Shown: positions 8,346 through 18,191, numbered from the stretch's first letter. The stretch: DNA of 64,000 bases from DASVWZ01 sp963715675 (GCA_963715675.1 OY970265.1:2976001-3040000); one strand, 5' to 3'. The notes: a model not told the origin generated them from the sequence alone. A program made the numbers and translations.

Positions 8346-9935
8346 TTATCGCGACGGAACTTTGGCGAAATCGACGTCCTCCACGTGTGTTCCGCCAACA
8401 TTGCGGTGACCATCCGTCCAGGTTACGTAGGCAGAGCCGCCTTGAGACGTAGCATAGTTGTAGTCTCCAGACCAGCAAGCATTAATGTTGGAATCCTCCT
8501 GTGTCGGCTGAGGGATGAGACCTTTGCTGATCGTGATGGAAGAACCCCACGTCGCGCCATTGTCTTTCGACTGGCGTCCTACCTCCTCGTACCTGCATCC
8601 CGGATCGGTCGCGTTGACGCATTTTGAGCGGGCTTTGCGCCGGTCGTACCAGGAAGCCGTCACTCTTCCCTTCAGATCAGCCGACAGTGTGGGCATCCAC
8701 TGCGTCTTGTACTGACCATCGGGATCCGGATTCAGCTTGATCGGTGCTGACCAGGTATTTCCGTTGTCGGTGGAACGGACGTAGTAAATGTCTCCATGAT
8801 CGGTTTTCTTGGCTCCGGCTCCGGAGTAGTCATAGTGAACCACTCCATTCGGGCCGACGGCCGGTTCTCCCCATCCCATGTGCATCCACGTCGGGGCTAC
8901 CGCCACCCAGTAAGGCGGACATTGGACATCGCCGGTCGGCTTGAAAGGCGTCCCCAAGGTGGCGGAAGTCCAGGTGTTGCCACCATCGAGCGACTTGTAC
9001 ATGATGTTCTGACGTTCGTTCCACTGTCCTCCGCCTTCGGCCATGGCGGCAAGGAACACGGTGCTGTTATTCCCCTCGTACCGTTGTGTGCCGGCAGGCG
9101 TGCCGGTGAGCTGCACGTCGCGGATCAGGTCGCTATCGGTTGACTTCGCGATTGTGACTGGGGAACTCCACGTCGAACCGTCGTCCGAATAAACCACGTT
9201 AAGAGTTATGGGCGAACCGGAGTAATCATTGTAAGAAATATACATGCGGCCGTAGGTCCCGCTGGTCGGCTCGTTGTCCACCCACATGGACTCACGGTCA
9301 TCAACGGTACCGATATGGGCACACACTCCTGCCGTCCACGTCCGGCCGTCGCTGGAGCTCCACAATCCAGTGCCGCCGATGAAGCCACCTCCACAACCTG
9401 CCGCCAGGTCTCCCGCGAAGAACATGTCGAGCTTGGAATTGAACACGACAATCGGGTCACCCCAGTTGGTGCCGTGTCCTGTGGCAAAAGGCGGCGGTGA
9501 AATCTCGTGGAACGTCGCTCCCCCGTCGGTGGAATACGATGTGCCGGAATAGTCTGTGCCATCGCCGTAGTAATCATCATTGTAATTCACCACGATGGTT
9601 TGGCCCCCATCTTTCGTGCTGCCCCAAACCATGCTCTCCGCATGGGTACAACCGCTCGCGCTCTTGCACTTCCGGTTACTGACGCGAATATTGGGCGGCC
9701 CGGCCGGCACGCTTTCGGGGTCCGCGTGGCGTCCGCTGGACAGAATGCCGCACTCAATCAGAACCCGTCCGGCGCCCATGTTTTCCTGTTCCATCAGGTG
9801 CAGAGCTTGAATCTGCGAGCAGTCAATGCCCACAGATGTCATTTGCGCATTGGCCGTTGTTGGCTGAAGGAAGCACACCACTCCAATCAAGATGGCTAGC
9901 CCAACCCACCAGAGCATTCCGTTGTTGTTCGGCAT
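8346..9935 (-). CDS. Secreted Asp-box (BNR/sialidase-like) beta-propeller protein
   Basis: The 529-residue product starts at ATG 9935, preceded by AGGAGA. A signal peptide ends near TANA-QMTS. At least six Asp-box motifs of the S-x-D-x-G-x-T-W type are visible: STDGGATF, SSDGRTW, SDDGSTW, SLDGGNTW, STDNGNTW and SKDNGATW. These mark the blade turns of a sialidase-fold propeller. I could not place the sialidase Arg triad with confidence, so enzymatic activity is open and a non-catalytic extracellular propeller is equally possible. Several Cys residues suggest disulfides. It stands alone between convergent and same-strand neighbours. Confidence 0.8.
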   Translation of the reverse strand: MPNNNGMLWWVGLAILIGVVCFLQPTTANAQMTSVGIDCSQIQALHLMEQENMGAGRVLIECGILSSGRHADPESVPAGPPNIRVSNRKCKSASGCTHAESMVWGSTKDGGQTIVVNYNDDYYGDGTDYSGTSYSTDGGATFHEISPPPFATGHGTNWGDPIVVFNSKLDMFFAGDLAAGCGGGFIGGTGLWSSSDGRTWTAGVCAHIGTVDDRESMWVDNEPTSGTYGRMYISYNDYSGSPITLNVVYSDDGSTWSSPVTIAKSTDSDLIRDVQLTGTPAGTQRYEGNNSTVFLAAMAEGGGQWNERQNIMYKSLDGGNTWTSATLGTPFKPTGDVQCPPYWVAVAPTWMHMGWGEPAVGPNGVVHYDYSGAGAKKTDHGDIYYVRSTDNGNTWSAPIKLNPDPDGQYKTQWMPTLSADLKGRVTASWYDRRKARSKCVNATDPGCRYEEVGRQSKDNGATWGSSITISKGLIPQPTQEDSNINACWSGDYNYATSQGGSAYVTWTDGHRNVGGTHVEDVDFAKVPSR

Positions 9936-10159
9936 TATGTTCTCCTGTTGCTCACCCGATTGTAGAGGGTGAAACGCCTTGCTGGCGGGCTCTCCCCGCA
10001 CATTGGAATAATCGCCATTCAGTCGCAATATCTCAATCGTTGTAACATCTCGATTACACCAAAAACCCCAATCGGATATCGGCCTGTGTCTGATACGTAG
10101 GGCTCCGCCAACCCTGTCGACAAGGTCGAGTTCGAACTATTACACGTGAGTCGCGGCCA

Positions 10160-10179
10160 TAGGGACGCTTCGCTCCCTA
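10160..10179. repeat. Short hairpin in the DUF885 / Asp-box intergenic region
   Basis: TAGGGA (10160-10165) pairs with TCCCTA (10174-10179) around a loop that can itself form GC-TTC-GC. It lies just past the 3' end of the minus-strand peptidase gene. No T-tract follows, so its role is unclear. Confidence 0.35.
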
Positions 10180-10224
10180 GCCCCAGTCTGCTCAGCATGA
10201 CAAGGAAAAGGCTGCGAGGCCAAT

Positions 10225-11577
10225 TTACCCCACCACCCCGCTCTTCAGCACCTCATCCACGGTTTCGCCGTCCACCAAGCCGTGGCAGCCGTAAATCGCG
10301 GGCAAAACTACATCCGGGGGATGGCTTCGGCGGAGTTGGGCGATCTTCTCGGTTCCACAGCGATAGGCCGGGAGATACATGCGGCCTAGCAGCGGATGTT
10401 GTCCCCAGGCACCGGAGAGTTTGTCGGCGCGCTCGGCAGTGACCAGGAAATCCCGGCGCAAAATCTTCGCAACTTCCTCCTTCGGCATCTTCTCGCCCCA
10501 AGTCAAATACGAAGACTGGTTCTTGGCGTCATCCTGCAAAAGCGCCAGCAGGACTCCGATCTGCAAATCCTCGTCGGGAAGCTGATCCACTTCCGTAACG
10601 CCATGCGCGATCAGGATTGCATTGTTCGCAATGCCTTCGAACAAAGTTGCGGCGCGGGTGTTCATGGTGAGGACCGTCGCTTCGAAGCCAACCTTCCCGC
10701 GGACATAGAGATCCTGCAAGTAGGCGAACGTGGTCACGTGGCCGGGAACCACTTCATGGCTGATCAGTTGTTCAAATTCCGGCACGGAAATCTGCAATGA
10801 CGCATTGATCTCGTAGGTGGCTTCATACTCCGGAGCGCCGCTAGGTTTACGCTTCCTGCCAAGGTAATTCATGGAGCCGGAAAACCAGGCTTCCTTGATT
10901 GGGAGAAAGTCGATATTGGCGCGAGGAACGCGAGCGAGCTCGCGAGGAAGATGCGGTAGAAGGTTGGCTTCGCTCAGCCGGTCGAAGTGCGCGATCACGG
11001 CAGTGCTCAGGGCACGAACTGAAGCCATGGGAACGACGCGGGCGCGGCGCCAGGCATCGACCGCATCCAGAACGCCGCCGGAACCGGACGACGAATAACC
11101 GGCGCGGCCCAGCAATTCCACCATGCGCGCGCGCTTGGCTTCGGGCTTGGAGGGTTCGGGAGCGCGTCCGGTCGAGGCCTTGACACTGCGCTCGTACGGG
11201 AGAGGACTTCCCTTGCCTAGAATTTCCATGGCTAAGTCCCACATGGTTTCGAGACAAAGCGCAAGGCCGGACAAATATTGTCCGCGCAACCCGCCAATCT
11301 TCGATGCTTCGCGGCGAACTCCGTCAATGGCGGCGGGAAGATTGACTTTGCCCAGGTACTCATCGACGGCAGCGCGATCGACCTTTTTGTCCGCAACCCC
11401 GCCGGAGGCGCGCACCCGCGCCGCGGCCGGCAAGGTATAAGCCGCGGGCAACGGCTCATCGGAAAACCACGAATCCGCGATGAAACGCCCGGTTCCAGAG
11501 GGGCACATCACATCGCCGCCCCACAGCGTGTCAATTCCAAGAACTGCATCGGCAACAAATCGTTCTATTGAGTCCAT
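10225..11577 (-). CDS. DUF885-like putative zinc peptidase
   Basis: The 450-residue product has the DUF885-type signature HEVVPGH at about residue 290 and a downstream FEGIANNA resembling the family EGWA motif. The two His and the Glu residues are the expected zinc and catalytic ligands. No signal peptide is seen, so it should be cytoplasmic. An AGGAG box 6 nt before the ATG overlaps the stop of the upstream OPT transporter gene, with a 10-nt gap, which implies translational coupling. A transporter plus peptidase pair suggests that imported peptides are cleaved in the cell. Substrate specificity is unknown. Confidence 0.7.
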   Translation of the reverse strand: MDSIERFVADAVLGIDTLWGGDVMCPSGTGRFIADSWFSDEPLPAAYTLPAAARVRASGGVADKKVDRAAVDEYLGKVNLPAAIDGVRREASKIGGLRGQYLSGLALCLETMWDLAMEILGKGSPLPYERSVKASTGRAPEPSKPEAKRARMVELLGRAGYSSSGSGGVLDAVDAWRRARVVPMASVRALSTAVIAHFDRLSEANLLPHLPRELARVPRANIDFLPIKEAWFSGSMNYLGRKRKPSGAPEYEATYEINASLQISVPEFEQLISHEVVPGHVTTFAYLQDLYVRGKVGFEATVLTMNTRAATLFEGIANNAILIAHGVTEVDQLPDEDLQIGVLLALLQDDAKNQSSYLTWGEKMPKEEVAKILRRDFLVTAERADKLSGAWGQHPLLGRMYLPAYRCGTEKIAQLRRSHPPDVVLPAIYGCHGLVDGETVDEVLKSGVVG

Positions 11578-11587
11578 TGATCACTCC

Positions 11588-13603
11588 TCACTTTTCTTCT
11601 TCGGATGTTTTCCTCAGCGAGCCGAACCATACATATACACACAAACCAATAAACATCAGGGCGGAAACGCTTTGCGACACCCCATTGTTGGCGTAGAAAG
11701 GCGTCTGAATCCACTCTTCCTGAAAATGCGGCAGCACGCGCAACGCCGCTCCAATGACACCGCCGAGTGCGCCGCCCGCCATCAAGCCGCCGGCAATGAT
11801 GATACCCCGCTCGCGAATCGTTTTGCCTTGCTGCTCGCCGATCTTCGCGGCGCGCTTGTTGACCAGGTGCGAGAGGAATCCGCCGGCCAGGATCGGTGTG
11901 GTCAACTGCAGCGGCAAGTAAATTCCCAGCGCAAACACCATGGAAGAAAGGCCAAGCATCTCCAGCACCACGGTGACCATGGCGCCGATGCCGAACAACA
12001 TATAGGCGACCGGCTGGCCACTCATGAATCCCTCGACCACGGCTTTCAGCGCAGCCGCCTGGGGCGCCACCAGGACCTGCCGCGGGTCGCCGGGCACGGC
12101 CTCTCCGAACTGGAAGGCCTTGGCCAGCAGGATGACGGTTAACCCCGCGGTAATTGCCGACGCAACCACCCCGATAAACTTCACTTTCTCCTGCGCCGAA
12201 GGCGTGGAACCAATCCAGTAGCCGGCCTTCAGGTCGGTAATGAACTGTCCCGAGGCACACAGCGCAACGCAGACCATGCCGGCCAGCGCCATCACAAAGA
12301 ACATGCCGGTCGTTCCGGAGAGGCCGAACTTCAGCAGCACCACCGCGGAGACGATGACCGTGAGCAACGTCATGCCGCTGGCCGGGTTGTTGGCCGTGGT
12401 GGCAATGGCGTTGGCAGCCACCGTGGTGAAGAAAAATGAGAACAGCAGCGTCAGCGCCAAGCCCACGGCAACCACCGTCCACGAAACATGAAGCTGTCCA
12501 AAGAAGACGGCCACTGCGATCGCGCCCACCACAACGCCGACCAGGATAGTAACGATAGGAATGTCGCGGTCGGTGCGTTCCATGTGGGCCGCTTCACCGT
12601 GGCGGAAGGCATGCAGCGCGATGCCGAACGATCCGGCAACCACGCGCAAGGACTTGAGGATGCCGACCAGGCCGGCGGTCGCGATGGCGCCTACCCCGAT
12701 GAACCGCACATAATTGCGATAAATGTCCAAGGCCGTCATGTGCGAAATGGGGATGGTCGCGGGATACACCGCGACGTCGCCCATGTGGCTGCCGATGAAC
12801 CAGATCAGCGGGACCAGCACAAAGTTCACCAGAATGCCGCCGGCGCAAAAGATCATGGAGATACGCAGGCCCATCACGTAGCCCAGGCCGAGGATGAAGC
12901 TGACCGCGTCGAAATTGAAGACCATGCGCCCGCGATCGGCCAGGGAACGCATCACGGGGACAAACTGAAAATTCAGATACTCCTTCCAGACGTGGAACGT
13001 GGTGACGAAAAAGTCGTAAACCGCCGCGACCACGGTGGCCTGAAGAAGAAGCTTGGCTTGCGAGCCGCCTTTTTCACCGGTAACCAGGACTTCCGTGATG
13101 GCCGTGGCCTCGGGAAAGGGGAACTTGCCGTGCATTTCGCGCACAAAGTAACGCCGCAGCGGAATGAGAAAAAGGATGCCCAGGCAGCCCCCGGCCAGGC
13201 AGATGAAGATGGTCTGCACCGGATGCGGGTCGAGGTGCAAAATGTAGAGCGCCGGCACGGTGAAGACGGCGCCGGCCACCACGCTCCCGGAAGCGCCGCC
13301 CATGCCGGTGATGATCATGTTCTCCAGCACGGTGGAGCGCCGCTGGTAGACCCGCGCCAACCCGATGGCGAGGATGGAGATGGGAATCGCCGCCTCCATT
13401 CCCTGGCCGACCTTGAGGGCGGAATAGGCCGACGCGACGCTGAAGACGATACAGAAAAACGTGCCCCACAGCACCGCGCGCCAGGTCACCTCCGGCGGCG
13501 CCATGCTGGTGGGCACCAGCGGCATGTAGATTTCGCCGTCCTTCAACGGTTGGTACGCGTTTTCGGGAAGAGTTTTCGTCTCGACTCCGCTCATTGGGCT
13601 CAT
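11588..13603 (-). CDS. OPT-family oligopeptide transporter
   Basis: The 671-residue polytopic protein of the OPT superfamily has about 14-16 hydrophobic segments and family features near the N-terminus (SAYSALKVGQGMEAAIPISI, MGGASGSVVAGAVFTVPALY). The family imports peptides or metal-chelate compounds with proton symport. The ATG at 13603 has GAGAGG just upstream and is preferred over an upstream TTG at 13648. The 3' end is coupled to the DUF885-like peptidase gene, which favours peptide as the substrate over a siderophore. Confidence 0.9.
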   Translation of the reverse strand: MSPMSGVETKTLPENAYQPLKDGEIYMPLVPTSMAPPEVTWRAVLWGTFFCIVFSVASAYSALKVGQGMEAAIPISILAIGLARVYQRRSTVLENMIITGMGGASGSVVAGAVFTVPALYILHLDPHPVQTIFICLAGGCLGILFLIPLRRYFVREMHGKFPFPEATAITEVLVTGEKGGSQAKLLLQATVVAAVYDFFVTTFHVWKEYLNFQFVPVMRSLADRGRMVFNFDAVSFILGLGYVMGLRISMIFCAGGILVNFVLVPLIWFIGSHMGDVAVYPATIPISHMTALDIYRNYVRFIGVGAIATAGLVGILKSLRVVAGSFGIALHAFRHGEAAHMERTDRDIPIVTILVGVVVGAIAVAVFFGQLHVSWTVVAVGLALTLLFSFFFTTVAANAIATTANNPASGMTLLTVIVSAVVLLKFGLSGTTGMFFVMALAGMVCVALCASGQFITDLKAGYWIGSTPSAQEKVKFIGVVASAITAGLTVILLAKAFQFGEAVPGDPRQVLVAPQAAALKAVVEGFMSGQPVAYMLFGIGAMVTVVLEMLGLSSMVFALGIYLPLQLTTPILAGGFLSHLVNKRAAKIGEQQGKTIRERGIIIAGGLMAGGALGGVIGAALRVLPHFQEEWIQTPFYANNGVSQSVSALMFIGLCVYVWFGSLRKTSEEEK

Positions 13604-14009
13604 GATCCTCTCTTTCGGAACTTCACCACTCGCAGCAAAGTCTATCAAGGACGTACATCACAACCCGCTGTGGCAAGCCCCAATGATGCCCTTCCCTTGG
13701 CGGAAACACAACCCCTGGGGTTCGGGCAGAGAGGAAGTCTGCAAAGCCGAGTCTTGGCCGGCGCTGACAATACACCTGGCAGGCCGCTGGGGACAAGACG
13801 CTGGCGCAACTCAAGCGCATCGCGGGGACGGACAAATGCCTCTGAAATATTTCTTTCTTGCGGCAATCCGGCCCACTCAGAACGGGAAGCGGAGAATCGG
13901 AATGTGGTTTGTGGGCGGGATGAAGCCGTGGCGACTTCAAACCCGCCGCGAAGTTTTGATGAACCACAAACCCATGTTGGGCTCTCGACTGAGCCCGCCG
14001 TGGAAGCGA
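13604..14009. other. Intergenic region between OPT and porin genes
   Basis: These 406 nt hold no supported gene. Open frames here have no start signals and look unlike protein. The region should contain the OPT promoter and the 3' end of the porin transcript, but I see no strong promoter hexamers. Confidence 0.4.
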
Positions 14010-15890
14010 TCAGAAGGTGAAACGACCACCGACGGTCGGAGCAAAGTTGTTGTCGGAGTTATAGGGGACGCCGGGTTTATGAGGAATGGCGATGGCCAGG
14101 CCGCCGCCCACGTAGGAATACGCAATTCCGGCAAAACCGTCGAAACGCTTGGTGAAGTGATGATCCGCATAGAGTGACCCCTCGTTGAGGGTGCCCGCGC
14201 AGGAACTGCGGAAACCGGCTGCGGGCGAGCAGGTCGGCGGAACCCGGAAGTCGTTCTGCCGCTGTTGATACCAGGATAAGGTGAGGTCGGTTTTGCTGCG
14301 GTAGGTGTACTTTACGCCCGTCCACCAGATGTTCAACAACTTTTCCGAATCAAGATTGTTGTCTTCGACCCCGCTCAAGTTATAACCGCCCTGATCCGAG
14401 GCGCCAACGCCCAACGGGTCCTTCGGATTATTCTGCCAGATGTATTCGTAGCCGGCAAAAAACTTCACCGGGTCCCACTTGTACTTGGCAGCGACCATAA
14501 TGGCGCGGTTGTCGGTCACGATGCCATATACGGTGTTGTGCGTGTCGATCAGATTGGCCCCGTTGATGGGGTTTGTATTGATGCTGTCGGTGGTCGATTG
14601 ATAGGACTGCGTCGGACTCTGAGGTCCCAGCAAGGGGTTCAATACGCTGATCGCCTGGTTGTACTGTTGGAAGACGACGTCGGCGGAGAACTTGCGGTAG
14701 TCTCCGCCGAGGTCGAATCCATAGGCGTTGTTATGCGCCGATTCCGGCGTACAGTTGGCGGCAGTCCAGCTTCCGGAGGCTGAGTAGCAGCCGCCAGAAC
14801 CGTCGGCGAATTTATACATCGCACCGAAATGGACCGGGCCATAGGTCAGGCGATACTTCAGGGCGTCGTCCCAACGGCTGTTTTCGGTGTCGCCGCCGCC
14901 CGCCATCGTGCCGTTATACCCGATGTACGAAAAGGCATAGGCGCCGCCGGCCGGATCGTAAAGGAGCATGGCATCGGTGCCGAGAGCTCGCTGACGACCG
15001 AAGGTCAGCGTGCCGTAATGCGTGGACGATATACCGCCATAGAATTCGTCATTGAAGGGTTGGCCCGCGCGCGCGCCGTCGATGGCTATTGAATAGCTTT
15101 TCCTGGGAAGGCCGTTGTTGACGGTGTCGGTGGCGGACGCGTTGGCCAGCAGGCCGGACTGCGGATTGATGCCAGTGGAAGCGTTGAACACAACCGACCA
15201 GCCAGGCAGAAACTGTTCCTTGCCCCTGATGCCCAGACCCGTCTGCGACAGGTTGTTCGGGGCAACGAGGAATCGATACTGATAGCCGTTTCGGTTTACC
15301 AGAGATTCGCCCTCATAGTTGTAGCCGTTTCCCGGTAAACCGTGGCTGACATAGCCGACGCCCACGTCATAAGCGCCGTACAGCGTGATGCCGTGCCAGG
15401 TCAGTGTGCAATCAGTGGGGGCGAACTCATGGCCGCTCGCGCAGGCGTCGGGGGTCCTTAGCTGCATCTTAATGTTGGCCGTGGCGTTCTGGCCAACCAC
15501 CAAGCTGATTCCTGTGCGCGTTTCATCGGCGAACCCTTGTTTTGCCGCCCCGATCTCGAAGCGCCCCGGAGGCAGGCCAGACGCCTGAAAGTGCCCCCCG
15601 CGGTCGGTAGTGATCGTGCTCGTTGCACCTGTGTCGACGTTCTTGATTGTCACCGCGACATCGCGAAGGGCTACGCCGGTTTGGTCCGTCACCACGCCGG
15701 AAATGCTCGCCCCGGTTTGGGCCCACGCCGGGAACGCCCCCATCGCAAGCCACAATAGCAGCAAGAAAGGTTGGGCCAGCAGCAGTGAGGCAGCCGTTGG
15801 AATGTAGCCGGCGCGCGTCAAAGTTCTCCAGCGCCTTCCGGATCGGAAGAGAATTTGCGAGCGGTCAGATTTGCCCATCGGGCCTCCCAT
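14010..15890 (-). CDS. Porin-like outer-membrane protein with N-terminal carboxypeptidase-regulatory domain
   Basis: The 626-residue product has a long signal region ending near FPAWA-QTG, then a CarboxypepD_reg/CNA-B-like sandwich (about residues 60-145: ISGVVTDQTGVALRDVAVTI, GHFQASGLPPGRFEIGA). A Gram-negative porin-type beta-barrel follows, with many Tyr/Gly strands (YGAYDVGVGYVSHG, TLTFGRQRALGTDAML) and the terminal strand VGGRFTF ending in Phe, the BAM recognition signature. A TonB-box and plug are not obvious, so diffusion-type transport is more likely than TonB-dependent uptake. It is divergent from an HTH-Mop regulator. An in-frame ATG at 15878 is an alternative start. Confidence 0.8.
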   Translation of the reverse strand: MGGPMGKSDRSQILFRSGRRWRTLTRAGYIPTAASLLLAQPFLLLLWLAMGAFPAWAQTGASISGVVTDQTGVALRDVAVTIKNVDTGATSTITTDRGGHFQASGLPPGRFEIGAAKQGFADETRTGISLVVGQNATANIKMQLRTPDACASGHEFAPTDCTLTWHGITLYGAYDVGVGYVSHGLPGNGYNYEGESLVNRNGYQYRFLVAPNNLSQTGLGIRGKEQFLPGWSVVFNASTGINPQSGLLANASATDTVNNGLPRKSYSIAIDGARAGQPFNDEFYGGISSTHYGTLTFGRQRALGTDAMLLYDPAGGAYAFSYIGYNGTMAGGGDTENSRWDDALKYRLTYGPVHFGAMYKFADGSGGCYSASGSWTAANCTPESAHNNAYGFDLGGDYRKFSADVVFQQYNQAISVLNPLLGPQSPTQSYQSTTDSINTNPINGANLIDTHNTVYGIVTDNRAIMVAAKYKWDPVKFFAGYEYIWQNNPKDPLGVGASDQGGYNLSGVEDNNLDSEKLLNIWWTGVKYTYRSKTDLTLSWYQQRQNDFRVPPTCSPAAGFRSSCAGTLNEGSLYADHHFTKRFDGFAGIAYSYVGGGLAIAIPHKPGVPYNSDNNFAPTVGGRFTF

Positions 15891-16049
15891 GAACAGATGA
15901 CTTAGAGAATTGTGAAGTGTATATGAAGTACGGTTATCGTGTCCAATACAATGCTGTTCTATGCTGTCAGCAGGCTTCGGGAAGTTAAAGCTGGGTTATG
16001 GGTCAGGCATGTTGACCGCGCCCTGCGCGGGCTGTACCATTTCGTTGCG

Positions 16050-16496
16050 ATGCCGGAGAATCGCAAATCCGCGCGGAAGACGGAGGCACTGCTCAAGCTG
16101 CGTGACGCCGCTTTGCAGCTGGGGATCAGCTTCCCCACCATCAAGCAGTGGATCTACAAGAAGAAGATTCGCAGCATCCGGACGGCGGGAGGACATCACC
16201 GGATTCCGGAAAGCGAGGTAGACCGGCTGCTCTTCCGGACGCGAGGCAAGACGGAAAAAGAGCGCAAGCAGGTGATCCGGCGCTGCAGTGGGCGGAATCA
16301 ACTGGTGGGACGCATCGACTCGGTTCGCATCAGCGGGCTGATGGCGGAAGTGAAGATTTCGATTGGCGGCCAGCAAATCACCTCGATCATCACCGCAACT
16401 TCCGCGCGCGAAATGCAGTTGAAGCCGGGACAGACTGCGGCTGCCCTCATCAAAGCCACCGAAGTGATGATTCTGCGGGTGGAGAATGCCTTTTGA
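16050..16496 (+). CDS. HTH-Mop (TOBE) molybdate-responsive-type regulator
   Basis: From the ATG at 16050 the product has 148 residues. An excisionase/MerR-type winged HTH occupies about residues 10-60 (LGISFPTIKQWIYKKKIR, then TAGGHHRIPESEVDRLL). A single Mop/TOBE domain fills about residues 80-145 (RNQLVGRIDSVRISGLMAEV, then TATSAREMQLKPGQTAAALI). Mop domains bind oxyanions such as molybdate, and HTH-Mop fusions act as ModE-like regulators or molybdopterin-associated proteins. The frame is open back to 15939, but those residues look non-coding. No mod transport genes are adjacent, so control of the divergent porin gene is the simplest local hypothesis. Confidence 0.75.
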   Translation: MPENRKSARKTEALLKLRDAALQLGISFPTIKQWIYKKKIRSIRTAGGHHRIPESEVDRLLFRTRGKTEKERKQVIRRCSGRNQLVGRIDSVRISGLMAEVKISIGGQQITSIITATSAREMQLKPGQTAAALIKATEVMILRVENAF

Positions 16497-16583
16497 AGGT
16501 GCAGTGAGGCTCTGAACCGGTGCGTGACGGGTCGTGCGGTTGTCAACGACTGATGAAGAGTCAGTGAATATGCGGTGAACGCC

Positions 16584-18128
16584 CTATTCGGGTCTGTGTT
16601 TCAGCGCCTTGCCAATCGCGAGCAGGAAGATGGCGCTCTTGCCTTTTGCGTGAGGTGAAAAGAAATCCACCACATTGTCGTCGAAAAAGGTCAGCCCACT
16701 CGCGCCCAGGCGCTGGGCATACGCAGCCAGATACATCTTGCCGCCAATCGCTCCCGCCTCCACTTGGACGGCGCGGTACCCCCGGTTTCCATACCGCTCC
16801 AGGATGCCGTTCAAATCGGCGAGAAAAAAGACGTCCACACAGGCATCCGCCGGCAGTTGTTGATCCAGTCCAAGATGACCGGCCTCGGAGCGGAATCTCC
16901 CTTCTTTCAGGAGTTCCAGGGCGTTTGCCTGGCGACGGAAGAAATATGCCCCCGGCTTGATCCCCTGCACCGAATGCACGATCAGGTAGAGATCATTGAG
17001 CTGTCCGCCTGGCTCCAGAAAGTCTGCCGGAAGACCTCGCGTGGCGCAGTCCAAGACGGTGGAGAGTTGGGCCAGAGAAATAGACGCCGTCTTATCGAAG
17101 GTTCGAGTGGAGCCGCGGCGCAGGATCGCCTGCTCGATTGTGTCCTTCGGCTGTTCCTCTTCCCGTACCGGCTGAAGGTGAATGATCTCGCCTGCCGCAG
17201 CGGAGCATGAGAAGACCGGCGGCTTGCCCCGCCGCCATAGAGCGACTTCCTCCTCGGAGATAAGAGAGGACGCGCTGTGCATCTCGATCATCGCGGGATA
17301 TTCGACCTCGCGCTGTGAAAGCGGGACCGTCTCCAGACCGAGCGGAGGGAGACTTTGTGCTGCCGGTAGCGCGTTCTCCGAGGTGCGACCGATCGGCACG
17401 AGGCACAGGGAAACTTCACGCTGGCTATCGAGGTCAAGCAGGCGATTCATTTCGGCGTCTACGAAGCCGAGCACGACCTCCGCCGGTAACCGCGAAGCTG
17501 CAGAAACCGCCAACAGATTCGCCAGCAGAGTGCCGTTATCCCAGCCGAAATGGCGGTAAGTGCGGGCATGGTACTTCCAGGCGTTCCGCCAATACGTCCC
17601 GGTGCTGAGGATTGTCATGGGCGCGCGAACCACCGCCGGTTGCCTCGCGGTCGCCTGAGCCAGGTTCCCTCGAAAATCGCCCTTGCGCAGGAGCCGCAGC
17701 GATATGTCCGCCGGATTGAAGTGATACACGCCGGCATCCAGGCCCGGGAGATCACCAGTCACGACGTACAGTTCGATCTCATAGAGAGCTCCGGTGCAGG
17801 CCGCGGCGCGAAAGTAGACCTCTCCGCCGGGATACTTACGCTGTTTGGTAATTCCCGCAGAGAAATACAAGATGCGCGCCAGATCCTGAAGGTCCGGAAC
17901 CGAATCACCGTTCCCAGGGGTCACGAACTCGGAGTTCGCGGAGAGCGCGGCCACTCCGGTTTGTGGCACATCCCGTGACAACGGAAGCGCTTCGATCGTC
18001 GGATAGATTTTGAAAGGCAGCGGCCGGTTTGCCCAATCGAGGAAGTGAGGATTGGTGCGAATACTGGCGTACGAGTGCTTCGTCCCATCGTGATACTTCC
18101 AGGCCGCCCGGATGTCGCGGTTTTGCAT
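16584..18128 (-). CDS. SagB-type (ThcOx/nitroreductase-like) dehydrogenase, two tandem domains
   Basis: The 514-residue product contains two nitroreductase-fold halves. The first (about residues 80-270) has the SagB-type signature ARILYFSAGITKQRKYPGGE and YHFGWDNG-like residues (TYRHFGWDNGTLLANLLAV). The second (about 330-510) includes RRGSTRTFDKTASISLAQL and VQVEAGAIGGKMYLAA. SagB/ThcOx enzymes use FMN to oxidise azolines to azoles in ribosomal peptide natural products. Tandem versions are common outside such clusters. No YcaO cyclodehydratase or precursor peptide is nearby, so this is an orphan and its substrate is unknown. Confidence 0.82.
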   Translation of the reverse strand: MQNRDIRAAWKYHDGTKHSYASIRTNPHFLDWANRPLPFKIYPTIEALPLSRDVPQTGVAALSANSEFVTPGNGDSVPDLQDLARILYFSAGITKQRKYPGGEVYFRAAACTGALYEIELYVVTGDLPGLDAGVYHFNPADISLRLLRKGDFRGNLAQATARQPAVVRAPMTILSTGTYWRNAWKYHARTYRHFGWDNGTLLANLLAVSAASRLPAEVVLGFVDAEMNRLLDLDSQREVSLCLVPIGRTSENALPAAQSLPPLGLETVPLSQREVEYPAMIEMHSASSLISEEEVALWRRGKPPVFSCSAAAGEIIHLQPVREEEQPKDTIEQAILRRGSTRTFDKTASISLAQLSTVLDCATRGLPADFLEPGGQLNDLYLIVHSVQGIKPGAYFFRRQANALELLKEGRFRSEAGHLGLDQQLPADACVDVFFLADLNGILERYGNRGYRAVQVEAGAIGGKMYLAAYAQRLGASGLTFFDDNVVDFFSPHAKGKSAIFLLAIGKALKHRPE

Positions 18129-18191
18129 TGGTGACTACGACAGACTAGCACCTCCAGTCGAGCACGGGCACAAGCATTGAGCCCACCCGTA

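Noticed and set aside
10120..10150. tRNA-like GTTCGAA word near 10130
   Set aside because: No acceptor stem, anticodon arm or CCA context can be built around it. I found no tRNA in the intergenic regions.
12488..14020. Long plus-strand open frame antisense to the OPT transporter
   Set aside because: It mirrors the codon pattern of a strongly supported minus-strand gene, is rich in His/Arg/Asp/Gly and shows no domain or start signal.
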